Source: Roseburia_C amylophila
GTDB taxonomy: Bacteria > Bacillota > Clostridia > Lachnospirales > Lachnospiraceae
Assembly (NCBI RefSeq): GCF_025567465.1
Contig: NZ_JAOQKI010000008.1
Span: 62,001-126,000, forward strand
Reading direction: 5' to 3'
Length of the DNA: 64,000 nucleotides
Of the stretch, positions 1 through 9,159 are shown one piece after another (positions within the stretch are counted from its first letter, which is position 1; every line of letters starts with the position of its first letter). The notes beneath the pieces are model-generated. The model saw nothing but the letters and a program-made list of their open reading frames with translations. It had not been told where the DNA came from and ran no database searches. The position numbers and the translations under genes were made by a program.

Positions 1-30
1 TTTCTTTGCATTATGGGAAAAGGAGGAAAC

Positions 31-858
31 ATGAAAACTTTAGAGGAACTGAATCTGGTGGATGACTTTCTGGTAAACAGCCTGACCAGCCACAAAATAT
101 ACGGAGAACAGTCGGCGAGATACATTTTGGAGTGTATTCTGCACCGGCAGATAGGAAAGCTTACAGTAGTGCCGCAGCGATTTTTTTGTGGAGAGAATAC
201 AGAAACCCACGGCATTCGTCTGGATGTATATCTGGATGAGGAGAACGGAGAAATCTTTGATATAGAACCAGACCAGAATGACGGGAAAGAAGAGATTGTA
301 TCACTGCCCCGAAGAGTCCGTTTTTACCATGCAAAGATTGATGCAGGTAATCTGACTGCAGGGGATACCTATGGGAGCCTTCGGAATGTCATCGTAATTT
401 TTATTACAACCTATGACCCTTTTGGACTGAATCGTATGGTGTATACTATCAAGAATCGCTGTATTGAGGTGCCGGAATTAGAGTATGAGGATGGCGCACA
501 GACGATATTCCTGTATACAAGAGGAAGGGAAGGAAATCCACCGGAGGAATTAAAACAGCTACTGCATTACATGGAGCATTCATCCATAGAGAATGCTTCC
601 ACCGAGAGTCTGAAAAAGTTACATCAGATGGTGACAGCAGTTAAGCGGGATGGAGAGGTAGGTCTTGCATATATGAAGAGTTTTGAGAGAGAAGAGCGGA
701 TTCGGAAACAGGGCGAAGCAGAAGGAAAAGCAGAGGAAATCATACGTCTTGGTCGCCGATTTGAAAAATCCAAAGATGAGATAGTGGAATTATTAAAGGA
801 AGAATTAGGCGTAAAAGAAGAAAATGCACTGGAAATTTTAGAAATGTATGATAAATAA
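31..858 (+). CDS. Rpn/PD-(D/E)XK family nuclease, copy A
   Basis: This gene encodes a protein of the Rpn (recombination-promoting nuclease, putative transposase) family with a PD-(D/E)XK fold. The family signature segments are visible: DVYLDEENGEIFDIE, then PRRVRFYHAKID and VIFITTYDPFG, followed by a charged GEAEGKAEE tail. I chose the ATG at 31 because AGGAGG sits seven bases upstream; an in-frame ATG at 13 lies before the RBS. A near-identical copy lies at 27683-28519 in the same orientation. The two agree almost throughout until about residue 225 and then have unrelated C-terminal tails. Known members cleave DNA and raise recombination in E. coli; the role here is not shown. Confidence 0.85.
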   Translation: MKTLEELNLVDDFLVNSLTSHKIYGEQSARYILECILHRQIGKLTVVPQRFFCGENTETHGIRLDVYLDEENGEIFDIEPDQNDGKEEIVSLPRRVRFYHAKIDAGNLTAGDTYGSLRNVIVIFITTYDPFGLNRMVYTIKNRCIEVPELEYEDGAQTIFLYTRGREGNPPEELKQLLHYMEHSSIENASTESLKKLHQMVTAVKRDGEVGLAYMKSFEREERIRKQGEAEGKAEEIIRLGRRFEKSKDEIVELLKEELGVKEENALEILEMYDK

Positions 859-881
859 AGAAGAACTACATTAAAATATTG

Positions 882-920
882 AAAGCAGGCATATCATAGT
901 TTTGATATACCTGCTTTTTT
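882..920 (+). terminator. Rho-independent terminator after Rpn copy A
   Basis: A stem of AGCAGGCATATCA pairing with TGATATACCTGCT is followed by seven T. The T-run merges into the first half of the Pho-box-like repeat before pstS. Confidence 0.85.
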
Positions 921-935
921 ACATACAATTTACAA
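919..935 (+). promoter_or_regulatory. Candidate Pho box upstream of pstS
   Basis: TTACAT at 919 and TTACAA at 930 are spaced 11 bp start to start, the geometry of Firmicutes PhoP sites (TTNACA-N5 repeats). A plausible -10 (TATGAT) lies at 967-972. The same 11-bp repeat pattern recurs before the Na/Pi symporter at 5163. The phoP-phoR genes lie about 6 kb downstream in the same block. Confidence 0.55.
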
Positions 936-1027
936 AACCATAGCTTTGTATTTTACGTTCCCCCGTTATGATAACAATTGTCACGAAGACGAGAAAAGAA
1001 AAAATAAATCATTTTGGAGGAAAGAAA

Positions 1028-1975
1028 ATGAAAAAGAAATTATTATCCGTAATGCTGGTAGGAGCATTAGCAATCAGCGCATTAACAGGATGTGGAAGCA
1101 AAGAAACCGCATCAGATGACAGCCAGAAGACAGGCACAACAACAGAGGCAGACAGCAGCAGTGATGCAGCAGATACATCAGATTTTGATAACAGTGAAAT
1201 GATTAACGTACAGTCCAGAGAAGATGGTTCCGGAACAAGAGGAGCATTTATCGAGCTGTTTGGTATCGAAGAGAAAGATGCCGATGGAAATAAAATTGAT
1301 AACACAACAGAGGAAGCAAATATCACAAACAGTACAGAAGTAATGCTTACATCAGTAGCTGGTGATGAATATGCAATCGGTTATGTATCACTTGGTTCTT
1401 TAAATGATACCGTAAAGGCATTAAAGATTGACGGAGCAGAAGCAACTGCAGAAAACATCAAAGCCGGTACATACAAAATCGCAAGACCATTTAACATCGC
1501 AACGAAAGGTGATGCAACAGGACTTGCAGCAGATTTCATCAACTACATCATGAGTGATGAAGGACAGAAAGTAATCGAAGACAATGGTTATATTTCACAG
1601 GGAAGCAACGGAGCATTTACATCGGATGGTTCTACCGGAAAAATCGTAGTAGCCGGTTCTTCTTCCGTAACACCAGTAATGCAGAAATTAATTGAAGCAT
1701 ACAAAGCAATCAACAAAGATGCAGAAATCGAACTTCAGGAATCTGATTCTACAACAGGTATGACAGCAGCAATGGAAGGAACCTGCGATATCGGAATGGC
1801 TTCCAGAGAATTAAAAGACAGCGAAACAGAAGGCGGACTTACCGCACAGGTAATCGCAATGGATGGTATCGCAGTAGTAGTAAACAACAGCAATCCAATG
1901 GATGAGATGAGTTCAGATAATGTAAAGGATATCTTCACAGGTGCAGTAACAACCTGGGATGAAGTTGCAAAATAA
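1028..1975 (+). CDS. pstS: Phosphate-binding lipoprotein PstS, circularly permuted
   Basis: This is the high-affinity phosphate-binding lipoprotein of the Pst transporter, 315 residues, with a signal peptide and lipobox ending ALTGC (Cys22). The ATG at 1028 follows TTTGGAGGAAAG. The lobe order is swapped against the usual family. SREDGSGTR (63-71), the GYVSLGSL segment and the NYIMSDEGQK segment, normally the C-terminal half, come first. The canonical N-terminal half then follows: AGSSSVTP (209-216), GMASREL and IAVVVNN. The chain ends at DIFTGAVTTWDEVAK, which in ordinary PstS runs directly into the SREDGSGTR segment. The phosphate-binding motifs of both halves are all present. pstCAB-phoU follow at once. 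Confidence 0.9.
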   Translation: MKKKLLSVMLVGALAISALTGCGSKETASDDSQKTGTTTEADSSSDAADTSDFDNSEMINVQSREDGSGTRGAFIELFGIEEKDADGNKIDNTTEEANITNSTEVMLTSVAGDEYAIGYVSLGSLNDTVKALKIDGAEATAENIKAGTYKIARPFNIATKGDATGLAADFINYIMSDEGQKVIEDNGYISQGSNGAFTSDGSTGKIVVAGSSSVTPVMQKLIEAYKAINKDAEIELQESDSTTGMTAAMEGTCDIGMASRELKDSETEGGLTAQVIAMDGIAVVVNNSNPMDEMSSDNVKDIFTGAVTTWDEVAK

Positions 1976-2004
1976 ATCTGCAAGTAGGATAAGGTAAGAA
2001 CAGT

Positions 2005-2859
2005 ATGAATAATTTCAAAGAAAAAGCAATGAAAATAGTATTCTTACTCACAGCCAGTTTCTCCATACTGGCTGTTGCCTTAATCTGCGTTTTCCTTTTT
2101 GCAAATGGAATACCGGCAATCAAAGAAATCGGATTGCCGGACTTTCTGCTAGGTACAAAATGGAAACCGGGAAATAACCTCTATGGAATCTTCCCAATGA
2201 TTTTAGGCAGTATCTATGTAACCGCCGGAGCAATTGTGGTGGGAGTACCAATTGGGATCTTAATGGCAATCTTTATGGCAAGATTTTGCCCGAAGAAGCT
2301 TCACAGCTTCTTAAAGCCGATGGTAGACCTGTTAGCAGGAATCCCGTCCATCGTATATGGATTCTTTGGTCTGGTAGTCATAGTACCATTTGTAAGAGAA
2401 CATTTTAAAGGAAACGGAAACAGTATATTTACCGCATCGATCCTTCTTGGAATCATGATACTTCCAACCATAATCAGTGTATCGGAAGCTGCCATTCGTG
2501 CAGTACCGGAGCATTATTATGAAGGAGCACTGGCACTTGGCGCAACCCATGAGCGGAGTGTTTTTAAGACTGTGGTTCCGGCAGCAAAATCGGGAATTAT
2601 GGCAGCAGTTATCTTAGGAATCGGCCGTGCCATTGGTGAGACCATGGCGGTTATGATGGTAGTAGGTAACCAGGCGCGTATTCCGAACAGTATATTTAAG
2701 GGTGTACGTACCCTGACAACAAATATCGTAATTGAAATGGGTTATGCAACGGACCTACACCGTGAGGCATTGATTGCAACCGGCGTTGTACTGTTTGTAT
2801 TTATCCTTATTATCAATCTGGTATTTTCAATTGTAAAAGGAAAGGCGGATAAAGAATAA
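2005..2859 (+). CDS. pstC: Phosphate ABC transporter permease PstC
   Basis: One of the two inner-membrane permeases of the PstSCAB phosphate importer, 284 residues. It has about six hydrophobic segments. The binding-protein-dependent transport motif runs EGALALGATHERSVFKTVVPAA-KSGIMAAVILGIGRAIGE (about 173-212). The start at 2005 has a modest upstream purine stretch (GGATAAGG). It lies 29 bases after pstS, and its stop overlaps the pstA start (TAATG), so translation is probably coupled. Confidence 0.95.
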   Translation: MNNFKEKAMKIVFLLTASFSILAVALICVFLFANGIPAIKEIGLPDFLLGTKWKPGNNLYGIFPMILGSIYVTAGAIVVGVPIGILMAIFMARFCPKKLHSFLKPMVDLLAGIPSIVYGFFGLVVIVPFVREHFKGNGNSIFTASILLGIMILPTIISVSEAAIRAVPEHYYEGALALGATHERSVFKTVVPAAKSGIMAAVILGIGRAIGETMAVMMVVGNQARIPNSIFKGVRTLTTNIVIEMGYATDLHREALIATGVVLFVFILIINLVFSIVKGKADKE

Positions 2860-3725
2860 TGACAAAATTCAAAGATAAAATGAATTCTTATAAAAAGCAT
2901 CCGGGTTCCTTCCTTTTATTTCTGCTGGTAGTAGCAGCGGCAATTATAACAGTAGCAGTATTACTTTATCTGGTGGCGTACATATTGATTCACGGTGTGC
3001 CATATTTAAAACCAGGTCTTTTCGCACTGGAATATAATTCGGATAACGTATCCATGCTTCCAGCAATGATAAATACACTGGAAATGACGCTGTTTTCCCT
3101 GCTTTTTGCAGTACCGCTTGGAATCGGAGCCGCAGTTTATCTGGTGGAATATGCACCGAAGGGAAGTAAACTGGTTAAAGTAGTCAGAATTACGGCAGAG
3201 ACCTTAACGGGTATCCCTTCTATTATTTACGGTCTGTTTGGTATGTTATTTTTCGTAACTTATCTGCACTGGGGTTATTCCATGTTAGCCGGTGCGGCAA
3301 CTCTTGCCATTATGGTATTGCCGGTTATCATGCGAACTACGGAAGAAGCATTGCTCTGTGTGCCGGATACCTACCGGGAAGGAAGTTTTGGATTGGGAGC
3401 AGGAAGACTTCGTACGGTATTCCGTATCGTTCTTCCATCTGCAATGCCGGGAATCTTATCCGGAATCATCCTGGCAGTAGGGCGAATTGTAGGAGAGACC
3501 GCAGCACTGATTTATACTGCAGGAACGGTAGCAGACCTTGCACCGAACCTGATGGCATCCGGACGAACTTTGGCCGTTCATATGTATTCACTTTCCAGAG
3601 AGGGCTTACATACCAATGAAGCTTATGCAACCGGCGTAGTCCTTCTGGTCATTGTATTACTGATAAATGGTGTATCAACTTTGATAGCCGGGAAATTCAC
3701 GAAAGGAGATGGAGAAGTAAAATGA
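2859..3725 (+). CDS. pstA: Phosphate ABC transporter permease PstA
   Basis: Second permease of the Pst importer, 288 residues, with an N-terminal membrane segment near 20-45 and five more hydrophobic helices. The EAA-type loop that contacts PstB reads REGSFGLGAGRLRTVFRIVL near 172-191, followed by LPSAMPGILSG and GRIVGETAALI. The start shares one base with the pstC stop, and the stop overlaps pstB in ATGA. It partners PstC in the membrane and PstB in the cytoplasm. Confidence 0.95.
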   Translation: MTKFKDKMNSYKKHPGSFLLFLLVVAAAIITVAVLLYLVAYILIHGVPYLKPGLFALEYNSDNVSMLPAMINTLEMTLFSLLFAVPLGIGAAVYLVEYAPKGSKLVKVVRITAETLTGIPSIIYGLFGMLFFVTYLHWGYSMLAGAATLAIMVLPVIMRTTEEALLCVPDTYREGSFGLGAGRLRTVFRIVLPSAMPGILSGIILAVGRIVGETAALIYTAGTVADLAPNLMASGRTLAVHMYSLSREGLHTNEAYATGVVLLVIVLLINGVSTLIAGKFTKGDGEVK

Positions 3726-4480
3726 GTGAGCAGGCAAAATTTTCTGTCAAAGGACTTGACTTATATTACGGAGATTTCCACGCATTAAAAGATGTGAATC
3801 TTGATATCAATGCAAAAGAGATAACTGCATTTATCGGACCATCCGGTTGTGGAAAGTCTACATTTTTAAAAACATTAAACAGAATGAATGATTTGGTAGA
3901 GGGATGTAAGATTACCGGAGATGTAAGGTTAGACGGTGAAAATATATACAGCGGCATGGATGTCAGCCAGCTTAGAAAACGTGTGGGAATGGTATTCCAG
4001 AAGCCAAATCCATTTCCGATGAGCATCTATGACAACATTGCATATGGTCCGAGAACCCACGGTATCCACAACAAAGCCAAATTAAATGAAATCGTGGAGA
4101 CATCTCTGCGTCAGGCAGCTATCTGGGATGAAGTAAAAGACCGTCTGAATAAGAGTGCACTGGGCATGTCCGGTGGACAGCAGCAAAGACTTTGTATTGC
4201 AAGAGCGCTGGCAGTACAGCCGGAAGTAATCCTGATGGATGAGCCGACTTCGGCACTGGACCCGATTTCTACTTCCAAAATTGAGGATCTGGTAATCGAA
4301 TTAAAAAAAGATTATACCATTATTATGGTAACTCATAATATGCAGCAGGCAACCCGTGTATCGGATAAAACAGTATTTTTCTTATTGGGAGAGATAATCG
4401 AGAGTGGAGATACCGAAAAATTATTCTCCGTTCCAACAGACAAACGGACAGAAGATTATATTACAGGGAGGTTCGGTTAA
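3722..4480 (+). CDS. pstB: Phosphate ABC transporter ATPase PstB
   Basis: Cytoplasmic ATPase that powers PstCA, 252 residues, the usual family length. Visible motifs are Walker A GPSGCGKST (about 38-46), the Q-loop region GMVFQKPNPFPMSIYDN, the ABC signature SGGQQQR, Walker B VILMDEPTSALD and the H-loop histidine in MVTHNMQQA. It overlaps pstA by four bases, and phoU begins at the base right after its stop. Confidence 0.97.
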   Translation: MSEQAKFSVKGLDLYYGDFHALKDVNLDINAKEITAFIGPSGCGKSTFLKTLNRMNDLVEGCKITGDVRLDGENIYSGMDVSQLRKRVGMVFQKPNPFPMSIYDNIAYGPRTHGIHNKAKLNEIVETSLRQAAIWDEVKDRLNKSALGMSGGQQQRLCIARALAVQPEVILMDEPTSALDPISTSKIEDLVIELKKDYTIIMVTHNMQQATRVSDKTVFFLLGEIIESGDTEKLFSVPTDKRTEDYITGRFG

Positions 4481-5125
4481 ATGCGTAATCGTTTTGACAG
4501 ACAGCTAGAACAGTTAAACAATGAATTGATCCAGATGGGAAGCATGATAGAGCATGCCATTGAAATGGCAGTTTCTGCTTTGGTAAACCAGGATACGGAA
4601 AAAGCCAAAGAAGCAATGGCATATGATGTGGAAATCGACCATCAGGAGCGTGATATTGAATCCTTATGCATGAAGCTTTTATTGCAGCAGCAGCCGGTTG
4701 CAAGAGATTTGCGCCTGATTTCTGCAGCATTAAAAATGATTACCGATATGGAGCGGATTGGCGACCATGCCGGTGATATTTCCGAGATGACACTGCTGAT
4801 GTCTGATGAACCGTATATCATCAGCCCGGAAGAGATTCAGGGTATGGCAAAGGAAACCACAGACATGGTTATCAAGAGCATTGATGCCTTTGTAAAACGC
4901 GATATGGAGCTGGCAAAGAAAGTAATCGCACAGGATGATGTTGTGGATGACCTTTTCATGAAAGTAAAACAGGATTTAATCCAGATGATCAATAAAAGCG
5001 CAGAAAATGGCGAGCAGGCAGCAGATATCCTTATGGTAGCCAAATATTTTGAACGTATCGGCGACCATGCTACCAATATTGCGGAGTGGGTCATCTATTC
5101 CATTACGGGAAGCCATATTGACTAA
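4481..5125 (+). CDS. phoU: Phosphate signalling protein PhoU
   Basis: PhoU, 214 residues, an all-helical protein built from two similar three-helix repeats. Each carries the metal-binding E/D-rich motif: DMERIGDHAGDIS near 87-99 and YFERIGDHATNIAEW near 188-202. In known systems it links Pst transport state to the PhoR kinase and restrains uptake. It begins at the base after the pstB stop with no gap. A related PhoU-like tail also ends the downstream Na/Pi symporter. Confidence 0.96.
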   Translation: MRNRFDRQLEQLNNELIQMGSMIEHAIEMAVSALVNQDTEKAKEAMAYDVEIDHQERDIESLCMKLLLQQQPVARDLRLISAALKMITDMERIGDHAGDISEMTLLMSDEPYIISPEEIQGMAKETTDMVIKSIDAFVKRDMELAKKVIAQDDVVDDLFMKVKQDLIQMINKSAENGEQAADILMVAKYFERIGDHATNIAEWVIYSITGSHID

Positions 5126-5162
5126 AAATTCTTAGACAAAAGAGAAAAAATAAGTACATTTT

Positions 5163-5190
5163 TTACACTGCTTATACATAATTCTTACAA
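5163..5190 (+). promoter_or_regulatory. Candidate triple Pho box before the Na/Pi symporter
   Basis: TTACAC (5163), ATACAT (5174) and TTACAA (5185) recur at exactly 11-bp intervals, matching the Firmicutes PhoP repeat geometry. An AT-rich -10-like TAAAAT lies just downstream near 5195. This suggests that the symporter and perhaps phoPR can be transcribed separately from pst under phosphate control. Confidence 0.55.
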
Positions 5191-5304
5191 ACTGATAAAA
5201 TATCCTTGCAAAAAGTCTCTAAAGTGTATATGGTGTATATGTAAGACGAAAAATATGTAAAAAATTGAAAAGTCTATGCATATACGATGCATAAGGAGGA
5301 CAAA

Positions 5305-7077
5305 ATGGATATTTTTGGAATACTGACACTGATTGGAGGATTGGCCCTGTTCCTGTATGGAATGGATGTTATGGGAGCTGGGCTGGAGAAAGTATCAGGA
5401 GGCAAGTTAGAGAGGATACTGGAGAAATTAACTTCCAATCCGCTCAAAGGAGTGCTGTTAGGAGCCGGAGTAACTGCTGTTATTCAGTCATCTTCAGCAA
5501 CTACCGTAATGGTAGTTGGTTTTGTAAACTCCGGAATTATGAAACTTTCCCAGGCAATTGGTATTATCATGGGTGCCAATATCGGTACAACGGTAACATC
5601 CTGGCTCTTAAGTCTGACCGGAATAGATAGTGGAAATGTATGGATTAATCTCTTAAAACCATCTTCTTTTACACCGGTTCTTGCGATGATAGGTATTGTT
5701 TTAATGATGACCGGAAAGAAAAGCAAGAAAGCTGATGTAGGGGAGATTTTATTAGGCTTTGCAGTATTGATGACCGGAATGGAAAGTATGAGCGGAGCAG
5801 TAAAACCGTTGGCTGATGTTCCTGAATTTACCAATATACTGACTATGTTCCATAATCCAATTTTAGGAATTCTGGTAGGAGCACTTCTGACAGCGGTGAT
5901 TCAGAGCTCGTCCGCATCTGTAGGTATACTGCAGGCACTGTCTGTAACAGGAGCATTTACTTATGGCTCAGTTATTCCGATTATTTTAGGACAGAATATC
6001 GGAACCTGTGTTACAGCTATGATTTCTTCTGTTGGAGCAAACCGGAATGCAAAGCGTACTGCTTTTGTGCATCTGTATTTTAATATTATTGGTACCGTAT
6101 TGTTCCTGACATTATATAGTATTTTGAATGCAGTTATTCATTTCCCGTTTGCAAATGATACAGTTGGTGTAGCAGGAATTGCACTGATTCACAGTATCTT
6201 TAATATATTTGCAACTGTAGTTTTATTCCCGTTTACAAAGGGACTGGAGAAGTTGGCATATCTGACACTTCCGATTACCGAAGAGGAAAAGAGCAAGAAA
6301 GAGGTACAGGAGTTCCCGTTATTAGACGACCGTTTCCTTGCAACACCATCTTTTGCCATTGAGCAGTGCCACAGCATGTCCATTGAGATGGCAAACCTTT
6401 CCAAGGATTCCTTCTTAGAAGCAATCGGACTTTTGGAGAATTATACACAGGAAGTAGCGGACGACATTATTGCAAAGGAAAATCTTGTAGATAAATACGA
6501 GGACAAGCTGAGGGCTTATCTGACGAAATTAAGCAGTCAGAATCTGACTTATGCAGACAGCCAGAATGTATCTACGCTGTTACATTGTATTACAGATTTT
6601 GAGCGTATTTCGGACCATGCAGCGAATATCGTAGATTCCATTATCGAGATGACAAAGAAGGAGCTGGTTTTCTCTAAGAAAGCAGAGGAAGAAATGCATG
6701 TATTTGGAAAAGCAGTAGAAGACATTCTCTGCCGTACCATGACTGCATACACTGCCGATGATGAAGAACTGGCTAAGACCGTAGAACCGTTAGAGCAGGT
6801 TATTGATGAATTAAATAAAGCAATTAAGAAACGACATATCAAACGTCTCCGGAAAGGAAAATGTTCTATCGAGTTAGGACTGGTGCTGGCAGATATCGTT
6901 ACCAACTATGAGCGTGTATCCGACCATTGTTCCAATATTGCAGTCTGCCTGATCCAGGAACAGGATAAAGAGGTAGAAGAGCATGACCTGACGGCACATA
7001 TGGATGAAGAAGACAACAGAAAATTTGCAGAGCAGATAAAAGAATATACAGAAAAATACGCTTTGCCGGAAAAATAA
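5305..7077 (+). CDS. Na/Pi cotransporter family protein with PhoU-like tail
   Basis: A membrane symporter of the NptA/YjbB-like Na+/phosphate family, about 590 residues. The N-terminal half has two inverted Na/Pi repeats, each with the diagnostic QSSSA motif (TAVIQSSSATTVM near 55-67 and TAVIQSSSASVGIL near 197-210). The C-terminal ~240 residues are a soluble PhoU-like four-helix domain (DFERISDHAANIVD, NYERVSDHCSNIAV). The ATG at 5305 follows AAGGAGGAC; the in-frame ATG at 5287 lies before that RBS. It sits between phoU and phoPR, which supports a phosphate rather than another anion role. Confidence 0.9.
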   Translation: MDIFGILTLIGGLALFLYGMDVMGAGLEKVSGGKLERILEKLTSNPLKGVLLGAGVTAVIQSSSATTVMVVGFVNSGIMKLSQAIGIIMGANIGTTVTSWLLSLTGIDSGNVWINLLKPSSFTPVLAMIGIVLMMTGKKSKKADVGEILLGFAVLMTGMESMSGAVKPLADVPEFTNILTMFHNPILGILVGALLTAVIQSSSASVGILQALSVTGAFTYGSVIPIILGQNIGTCVTAMISSVGANRNAKRTAFVHLYFNIIGTVLFLTLYSILNAVIHFPFANDTVGVAGIALIHSIFNIFATVVLFPFTKGLEKLAYLTLPITEEEKSKKEVQEFPLLDDRFLATPSFAIEQCHSMSIEMANLSKDSFLEAIGLLENYTQEVADDIIAKENLVDKYEDKLRAYLTKLSSQNLTYADSQNVSTLLHCITDFERISDHAANIVDSIIEMTKKELVFSKKAEEEMHVFGKAVEDILCRTMTAYTADDEELAKTVEPLEQVIDELNKAIKKRHIKRLRKGKCSIELGLVLADIVTNYERVSDHCSNIAVCLIQEQDKEVEEHDLTAHMDEEDNRKFAEQIKEYTEKYALPEK

Positions 7078-7098
7078 AAAAGCCGGGAGGAAAATGCA

Positions 7099-7773
7099 AT
7101 GGCACTTATTTATATCGTAGAAGATGATATAAACATACGGGAAATCGAACGTTATGCACTAAAAAACAGTGGTTTTGAAGTAGAGGAATTTGATAACGGA
7201 AAAGATTTCTTCCAGAGAGTGTCAGAGCAGGCACCATCCCTGATGCTGTTAGATATTATGCTGCCGGGAGAGGATGGACTGGAAATTTTAGGCCGTGTCC
7301 GGAAAAATCCGGCAACAGAAAAGACTCCTGTGATTATGGTAACGGCAAAGACCACAGAGATTGATAAAGTCCGTGGACTGGATATGGGTGCTGATGATTA
7401 TATCAGTAAGCCTTTTGGCGTTATGGAGCTGATTTCCAGAGTGAAAGCATTACTCCGCCGCACCGAAAAGGAAGATGATGGTGATACATTAGCCTGTGGA
7501 AGCATAGAGATTGATAATAAGCGTCACAGCGTAACCGTTCAGGGAGAAACCTGTGAGCTTACTTTTAAAGAATTTGAACTATTAAAATACCTTATGATAA
7601 ACCAGGGCATTGTATTATCCCGTGACAAGCTGATGAATCAGGTCTGGGGATTTGAATACGAAGGAGAAAGCCGTACTGTAGATATGCACATAAAGACGCT
7701 CCGGCATAAGCTTGGCGATGGCGGGCAACAGATTAAAACCGTCCGTAATGTGGGCTATGTGATGGAGCCGTAG
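7099..7773 (+). CDS. phoP: OmpR-family response regulator, PhoP/PhoB-like
   Basis: Response regulator of 224 residues. The receiver domain has the acidic pocket EDD (8-10), phospho-acceptor Asp52 in LLDIMLPGEDG, the conserved Thr in MVTAKT and Lys in SKPFG. A winged-helix DNA-binding domain follows (LTFKEFELLKYLMINQG, SRTVDMHIKTLRHKLG). It is paired with the kinase 8 bases downstream. Its place after pst-phoU and the Na/Pi symporter makes a PhoP-type phosphate regulator the best reading. Candidate target sites are the 11-bp repeats at 919 and 5163. Confidence 0.9.
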   Translation: MALIYIVEDDINIREIERYALKNSGFEVEEFDNGKDFFQRVSEQAPSLMLLDIMLPGEDGLEILGRVRKNPATEKTPVIMVTAKTTEIDKVRGLDMGADDYISKPFGVMELISRVKALLRRTEKEDDGDTLACGSIEIDNKRHSVTVQGETCELTFKEFELLKYLMINQGIVLSRDKLMNQVWGFEYEGESRTVDMHIKTLRHKLGDGGQQIKTVRNVGYVMEP

Positions 7774-7781
7774 GAGCATTC

Positions 7782-9104
7782 ATGAAGAAAAAAATAAATA
7801 TACGATTTATTATGATAGCAGCGCTTGCCATTGTGGTCACAGCGCTGTCTGCTATGTTAGTGTATTATAATATTTTAAAAGAGCAGGTATTTGGAGATTT
7901 GAAAGCCTACGCCCATGTGATAGAGCTTTTGAATATAGATGACCTTGCAGCAGGAATAGAAAAAGACCCGTATAATCCCATCGATGATGACCTTCGAATC
8001 ACATTGATTGGAGCAGAAGGGGAAGTATTATATGAAAGTCTGTTAAATAAGGATGAGATGGACAATCATAATGAACGCCCGGAAATTATTGAAGCAAGGG
8101 AAAAAGGCGAAGGCGAAGCCATCCGTTACTCGGCCACTTCCGGAACCCATACCTTTTACTATGCGGAGCGTTTACAGAATGGAAATGTGCTTCGAATCGG
8201 AAGGGATTCCGTCAGTGTAAACCGTATTATGGTAAATACTTTAGTGATTGTACTGGTAATTGCACTTTGTATCCTCTTTGTCTGTATGGGAATTTCCCAT
8301 TATCTGACGAAGAAGCTGGTAGAGCCTATCGAGAAGCTGGCAACGAATATTATGCTGGTGGATGAAAATAATGTATATGAAGAAATCCGGCCTTTTGTGA
8401 ATACTATTAAGGAGCAGCACGTCAATATTATCAATAATGCGCAGCTTCGCCAGGAATTTACCGCGAACGTATCCCATGAATTAAAGACACCGCTGACGGC
8501 AATTTCCGGTTATGCGGAGTTAATCGGAAACGGAATGACCGGTAAAGAGGATACCATCCGTTTCTCTAATGAGATACATTCCAATGCCAACCGGCTGTTA
8601 AGCCTGATTAATGATATTATAAAGCTTTCCGAACTGGATGAAGCAGACCACCAGATGGAAATGGAAAGAATCGACCTTTATAAACTGGCAGAGAACTGTG
8701 TGCAGATGATGCAGGTGACAGCAGAGAAGCAGGGAATCAGGCTGACGTTGCAGGGAGAAAGCACCATGGCCATGGCAAACAAGGGACTGATGGATGAAGT
8801 CTTTTATAATCTTTGCAGCAATGCCATCCGCTATAATAAGCCAGGCGGAAGTGTCACAGTAACGGTAGGAACAAAGGATGAGCGTCCGTTCTTAAGTGTA
8901 GCGGATACCGGAATCGGAATTCCAAAGGAATGCCAGGAACGTGTATTTGAGCGGTTTTACCGGGTAGATAAGAGCCGTTCGAAATCCACCGGCGGAACAG
9001 GACTTGGACTTGCCATTGTAAAGCACATTGTGGCACAGCATAATGCTGCCCTTCACTTAGACAGTGAGCTGGATGAGGGAACCACCATAGAAATTGTATT
9101 TTAG
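7782..9104 (+). CDS. phoR: Sensor histidine kinase, PhoR-like
   Basis: Membrane sensor kinase of 440 residues with a helix near 8-28, an extracytoplasmic sensor of about 120 residues and a second helix near 150-170 followed by a HAMP-like linker. The dimerisation domain carries NVSHELKTPLTAISG, with the phospho-accepting His near 232. The ATPase domain shows N-box NLCSNAIRYN, DTGIGIP and GTGLGLAIV. It follows phoP by 8 bases and should phosphorylate it. This architecture is normal for PhoR of clostridia. Confidence 0.9.
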   Translation: MKKKINIRFIMIAALAIVVTALSAMLVYYNILKEQVFGDLKAYAHVIELLNIDDLAAGIEKDPYNPIDDDLRITLIGAEGEVLYESLLNKDEMDNHNERPEIIEAREKGEGEAIRYSATSGTHTFYYAERLQNGNVLRIGRDSVSVNRIMVNTLVIVLVIALCILFVCMGISHYLTKKLVEPIEKLATNIMLVDENNVYEEIRPFVNTIKEQHVNIINNAQLRQEFTANVSHELKTPLTAISGYAELIGNGMTGKEDTIRFSNEIHSNANRLLSLINDIIKLSELDEADHQMEMERIDLYKLAENCVQMMQVTAEKQGIRLTLQGESTMAMANKGLMDEVFYNLCSNAIRYNKPGGSVTVTVGTKDERPFLSVADTGIGIPKECQERVFERFYRVDKSRSKSTGGTGLGLAIVKHIVAQHNAALHLDSELDEGTTIEIVF

Positions 9105-9125
9105 GAAGAACAAGAATGGAAAGAA

Positions 9126-9154
9126 TTGACATAAATTATCATTTGGCGTATATT
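9126..9154 (+). promoter_or_regulatory. Sigma-A type promoter of the manganese unit
   Basis: TTGACA (9126-9131) and TATATT (9149-9154) are separated by exactly 17 bp. Transcription would start near 9161, just before the riboswitch-like aptamer. Confidence 0.7.
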
Positions 9155-9159
9155 TGAAT

